From Spirochaetia bacterium (GTDB lineage: Bacteria; Spirochaetota; Spirochaetia; Treponematales; Treponemataceae), in the NCBI GenBank assembly GCA_900769975.1, contig CAAGIR010000270.1, positions 1 to 5,246 on the forward strand: a stretch of 5,246 bases of DNA, written 5' to 3'. Below the pieces are notes generated by a model that did not search any database, was not told the origin of the DNA, and worked only from the letters and a program-made list of their open reading frames with translations. A program made the translations under genes and the position numbers. Positions 3,800 to 5,246 of this stretch are shown here, piece by piece (position 1 is the stretch's first letter; every line of letters starts with the position of its first letter).

Positions 3800-4020
3800 T
3801 CAATCTCCAGCTTGTCACAGGCAAACATAAAGCTTCTGTATCTGTCCTGGATTAGTCCACCAGATTTCAGAAAGCAGATTAAACCGAAATGAGCAGTCTT
3901 CTGTTCCTTTACGGTAGGGTTTTCCGGATTTGGAGTTTCAAGCTCTTCCGGAAAATAGAGCTTTACGAAGTGTGTATACAGCCTTAATGAAGCGAGCTGT
4001 ATCAAATCATCGTTTGTCAT
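3685..4020 (-). CDS. Leftward gene inside the early region, unknown function
   Basis: The 111-residue product has a strong start: AAGGAGG five bases before ATG 4020, and an extended -10 promoter about 40 bases upstream. The N-terminal half is aromatic and helical (LIQLASLRLYTHFVKLYFPEE); a Pro/Asn-rich turn at 30-35 leads to a mixed region with FGLICFLKSGG and FMFACDKLEIDYLCLG. There is no signal peptide or HTH, and I recognise no family. It runs against the early operon and overlaps the last 115 bases of the gene at 3614-3799. Independent leftward expression suggests it is on in the lysogen, as a lysogenic conversion gene or an antisense brake on early transcription. Confidence 0.7.
   Translation of the reverse strand: MTNDDLIQLASLRLYTHFVKLYFPEELETPNPENPTVKEQKTAHFGLICFLKSGGLIQDRYRSFMFACDKLEIDYLCLGKSKPDIKDETSVLFSESEKAFRLIDRHSKAGS
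3727..3748. repeat. AT-rich perfect palindrome in the convergent overlap
   Basis: TTTTTCTGA-T-TCAGAAAAA: 9-bp arms around one base, with T and A runs outside, so it could act as a weak bidirectional terminator in the convergent overlap. It encodes Glu-Ser-Glu-Lys of the leftward gene, and the palindrome may be a by-product of coding. Confidence 0.3.
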
Positions 4021-4059
4021 TTAGTCCTCCTTGCGGGATTAGTGGTTGATGCAATTTCC

Positions 4060-4068
4060 ATTATATCA
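4060..4068 (-). promoter_or_regulatory. Extended -10 promoter of the leftward gene
   Basis: Leftward TGA-TATAAT (4068-4060): a consensus -10 with the TGn extension, which can work without a strong -35. It lies about 40 bases before ATG 4020, after the terminator at 4091-4134. Confidence 0.65.
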
Positions 4069-4090
4069 CGCAATGAGGATTTTGAAGGTT

Positions 4091-4134
4091 AAATAAAAAC
4101 ACCCGCAGCCGGAGGCTAAACCAACTTGCGGGTG
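4091..4134 (-). terminator. Leftward terminator upstream of the 3685-4020 gene
   Basis: CACCCGCA (leftward 4134-4127) pairs perfectly with TGCGGGTG (4107-4100); the loop holds a small GCC/GGC hairpin. Leftward, the stem runs into TTTTTATTT (4099-4091). It would stop leftward transcripts coming from the transposase side, insulating the leftward promoter. Rightward there is no T run, so early transcription should pass. Confidence 0.65.
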
Positions 4135-4139
4135 GAATT

Positions 4140-4155
4140 CTTCCCGATTGGGAAG
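4140..4155. repeat. Short hairpin before the HTH regulator gene
   Basis: CTTCCC-GATT-GGGAAG, perfect 6-bp arms with a 4-base loop, 57 bases before the HTH gene start. It may be an RNA hairpin in the early leader or a regulator site. No convincing promoter is seen in 4135-4196. Confidence 0.35.
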
Positions 4156-4212
4156 TGGTGTTCAAGTTAAATGTACACGCGGCGGACAATTCCGTCAAGG
4201 GGGAAAACAAAG

Positions 4213-4569
4213 ATGAACATTATGAACGAAATCCGTGGCTGCCGTCCTTTCCCTGTAGATAAGGACAGGCAGGAAAGATGCCGCAAGGTTCTTGATGATT
4301 GCGGTATGACACAAAGTGAACTTGCTTTTCACTTGGGAGTTTCAAAAACTCTCGTGTCAAATGTCATCAGTGGTAAACAGCTTTCTGTTACAACAGAAAC
4401 CCGCATTGCTCAATTCTTCGGGCTTTCACGCACTCAGCTGTTTCCTTTGCGCACTGCAGAAGAAATAGCAAGAATGCGACAGGCAGAAGCAGCAGAAAAG
4501 GCAATGCTCGAAAAGAAAAAAGAAGAGCGCATGGAAATGCGCCGCCGTGCACTTGAGGGAGCTGCCTAA
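4213..4569 (+). CDS. HTH transcriptional regulator in the Ner position
   Basis: Start at 4213 gives 118 residues and fits SD AAGGGGG (4197-4203) nine bases upstream; a frame open from 4171 has no SD. Residues 18-70 form an XRE-type HTH: RCRKVLDDCGMTQSELAFHL, then GVSKTLVSNVISGKQ (recognition helix about 43-52), then TETRIAQFFGLSRTQLF. Residues 76-118 are a long charged helix (Glu/Lys/Arg/Ala/Met-rich), likely a coiled coil. Mu's Ner is about 75 residues without such a tail. Placed directly before the transposase (TAATG, one-base overlap), it probably down-regulates the early and repressor promoters. Another possibility is a DNA-binding partner of the transposase. Confidence 0.8.
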   Translation: MNIMNEIRGCRPFPVDKDRQERCRKVLDDCGMTQSELAFHLGVSKTLVSNVISGKQLSVTTETRIAQFFGLSRTQLFPLRTAEEIARMRQAEAAEKAMLEKKKEERMEMRRRALEGAA

Positions 4570-5246
4570 TGGAAACCGTAAAGACTAAGGAGCTTGCCGA
4601 GGTTCTTGGGCTTTCGCGCAAGGGTGTAATTGAAAAAGCCCGCAAAGACGGTTGGGCATTTGTGTACAAGGGAAACTCCATGCTTTTTGTGGAGAACAGA
4701 CTTCCTGCAGACGTGCGCTTTGCTGTTGCACTCTACCGCTCTGGTAAGCCGGTTCCTGTACAGAAAGAAGAAAAAAAGGATGCAAGGCTTTATTCGGGTG
4801 ACGCCTTTCTGAACGCCGGAGAAAAGGCTCAGGGAGAAGCAACCTGGAGAGCGGCTTTAATCCGTGAGTACAACAACAGTGGAATGAACGTTGCAGCCTT
4901 TATTGAGGTGTACAACGGCTGTAATGCTTTTCCGGTTCTAAAAGAAAAACTTGGAGAAGTGAGCCAGGCAACTTTCTACCGCTGGATAAAAGCTTTTAAG
5001 GAAAACGGAGCAAGCGGAATTGTTCCAAAATACGGAATGAGTCGTGGCGGGGCTGGAGAAAGTCTTTTGGATGAAGAGCGTGAGCTTTTACGCCGCTTCT
5101 GGCTTAAAGACACTCAGCCTTCTGCAATGCACGCTTTCCGCCTTATGAAGGCTAACATTCCTTATTCAAAGTGCAGCTATCAGACAGCTTTGCGCTATCT
5201 GAACAGTCTTCCAAAGGCTACTGCAGGTTACTTCCGGGGCGGCGAA
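4569..5246 (+). CDS. muA: Mu-type DDE transposase MuA, N-terminal part (runs off the window)
   Basis: The frame is open from ATG 4569 to the window end, 226 codons; MuA proteins have about 650-700 residues, so the DDE catalytic core is outside. Residues 1-65 match the MuA N-terminal winged helix that binds internal enhancer/operator DNA: TKELAEVLGLSRKGVIEKARKDGW, a wing (FVYKGNSMLFV), then LPADVRFAVALYRSG. Residues 85-225 match the bipartite end-binding domain: EKAQGEATWRAALIREYN, VSQATFYRWIKAFKENG, DEERELLRRFWL, SYQTALRYLN. MuA assembles on the phage ends and carries out strand transfer for integration and replicative transposition. Translation is coupled to the HTH gene by a one-base overlap (TAATG). 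GC is about 50%, higher than the TAC operon. Confidence 0.93.
   Translation, partial: METVKTKELAEVLGLSRKGVIEKARKDGWAFVYKGNSMLFVENRLPADVRFAVALYRSGKPVPVQKEEKKDARLYSGDAFLNAGEKAQGEATWRAALIREYNNSGMNVAAFIEVYNGCNAFPVLKEKLGEVSQATFYRWIKAFKENGASGIVPKYGMSRGGAGESLLDEERELLRRFWLKDTQPSAMHAFRLMKANIPYSKCSYQTALRYLNSLPKATAGYFRGGE

Larger units (their letters stand above)
2264..5246 (+). mobile_element. Left part of a Mu-like transposable prophage
   Basis: The order repeated end region, leftward repressor, divergent operators, early genes, Ner-like HTH protein and MuA is the canonical left end of a Mu-like phage. The left limit is approximate and the right end is outside. Positions 1-2263 also hold Mu-type head genes; they could be a second, adjoining Mu-like prophage or, less likely, the late region of the same rearranged phage. 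Confidence 0.65.

Noticed and set aside
4171..4212. ATG at 4171 as start of the HTH regulator
   Set aside because: No SD precedes it, and its first 14 residues are not typical of the family; ATG 4213 has AAGGGGG nine bases upstream.
3541..4763. 13-base repeat GGTTCCTGTACAG at 3541-3553 and 4751-4763
   Set aside because: Both encode Val-Pro-Val-Gln in frame inside coding regions, and one chance 13-base match is expected at this order in a window of this size.
4388..4842. Long leftward and rightward frames over the HTH and transposase genes (4388-4681, 4585-4842, 4630-4812)
   Set aside because: They are antisense or alternate-frame shadows of the HTH and MuA genes, without SD sequences and with low-complexity Leu/Phe/Pro or Gln-rich products.

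Overview
This window looks like the left end of a Mu-like transposable prophage, joined on its left to a second phage-derived segment that carries a probable toxin-antitoxin-chaperone (TAC) defence operon and the start of a Mu-type capsid gene cluster. The sequence does not name the host. Moderate GC, AT-rich intergenic regions, purine-rich Shine-Dalgarno (SD) sequences and lysine/glutamate-rich proteins would fit a host-associated spirochaete such as Treponema or some Bacillota; this is a guess.

Left segment (1-2263), all leftward. Positions 1-11 hold the first codons of a gene that is probably the major capsid protein. At 55-795 lies a Mu gpI-like head protease with a coiled-coil tail; a strong internal SD and ATG at 255 would also give a separate scaffold protein, as Mu gene Z does inside gene I. 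A terminator at 857-888 separates this from a three-gene, overlapping, AT-rich operon at 926-2177. In transcription order it encodes an ADP-ribosyltransferase-fold protein (likely toxin), a small protein with an aromatic C-terminal tail (likely antitoxin) and a SecB-like chaperone. That is the layout of CmdTAC, an anti-phage system in which the chaperone-stabilised antitoxin releases an mRNA-modifying toxin when phage capsid protein captures the chaperone. A near-consensus promoter at 2235-2263 drives it.

Junction (about 2264-2477). This stretch has no gene. It holds repeated motifs (GTTTTAACG..TGTTTT twice, GCAAAAT three times, and an inverted repeat) in the place where a Mu-like phage keeps its left-end transposase sites: between the outer boundary and the end of a leftward repressor gene. 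The exact boundary cannot be fixed without the right end.

Phage control and transposition region (2478-5246). A CI/LexA-type repressor with an S24 autopeptidase domain is read leftward. A divergent control region (3171-3367) has two matching operators, GTGAAC-AC-GTTCAC, centred 42 bp apart. The early genes go rightward: two small unknown proteins (3368-3604, 3614-3799), an HTH regulator in the Ner position (4213-4569), and the N-terminal 226 residues of a MuA-type transposase that runs off the window. An opposing leftward gene (3685-4020) with its own extended -10 promoter sits inside the early region and is probably expressed in the lysogen.

Together: the repressor would hold the early promoter shut and, through autocleavage, link induction to DNA damage. 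The HTH protein and transposase would start replicative transposition. The adjacent TAC operon would probably defend the lysogen against other phages by sensing capsid protein.
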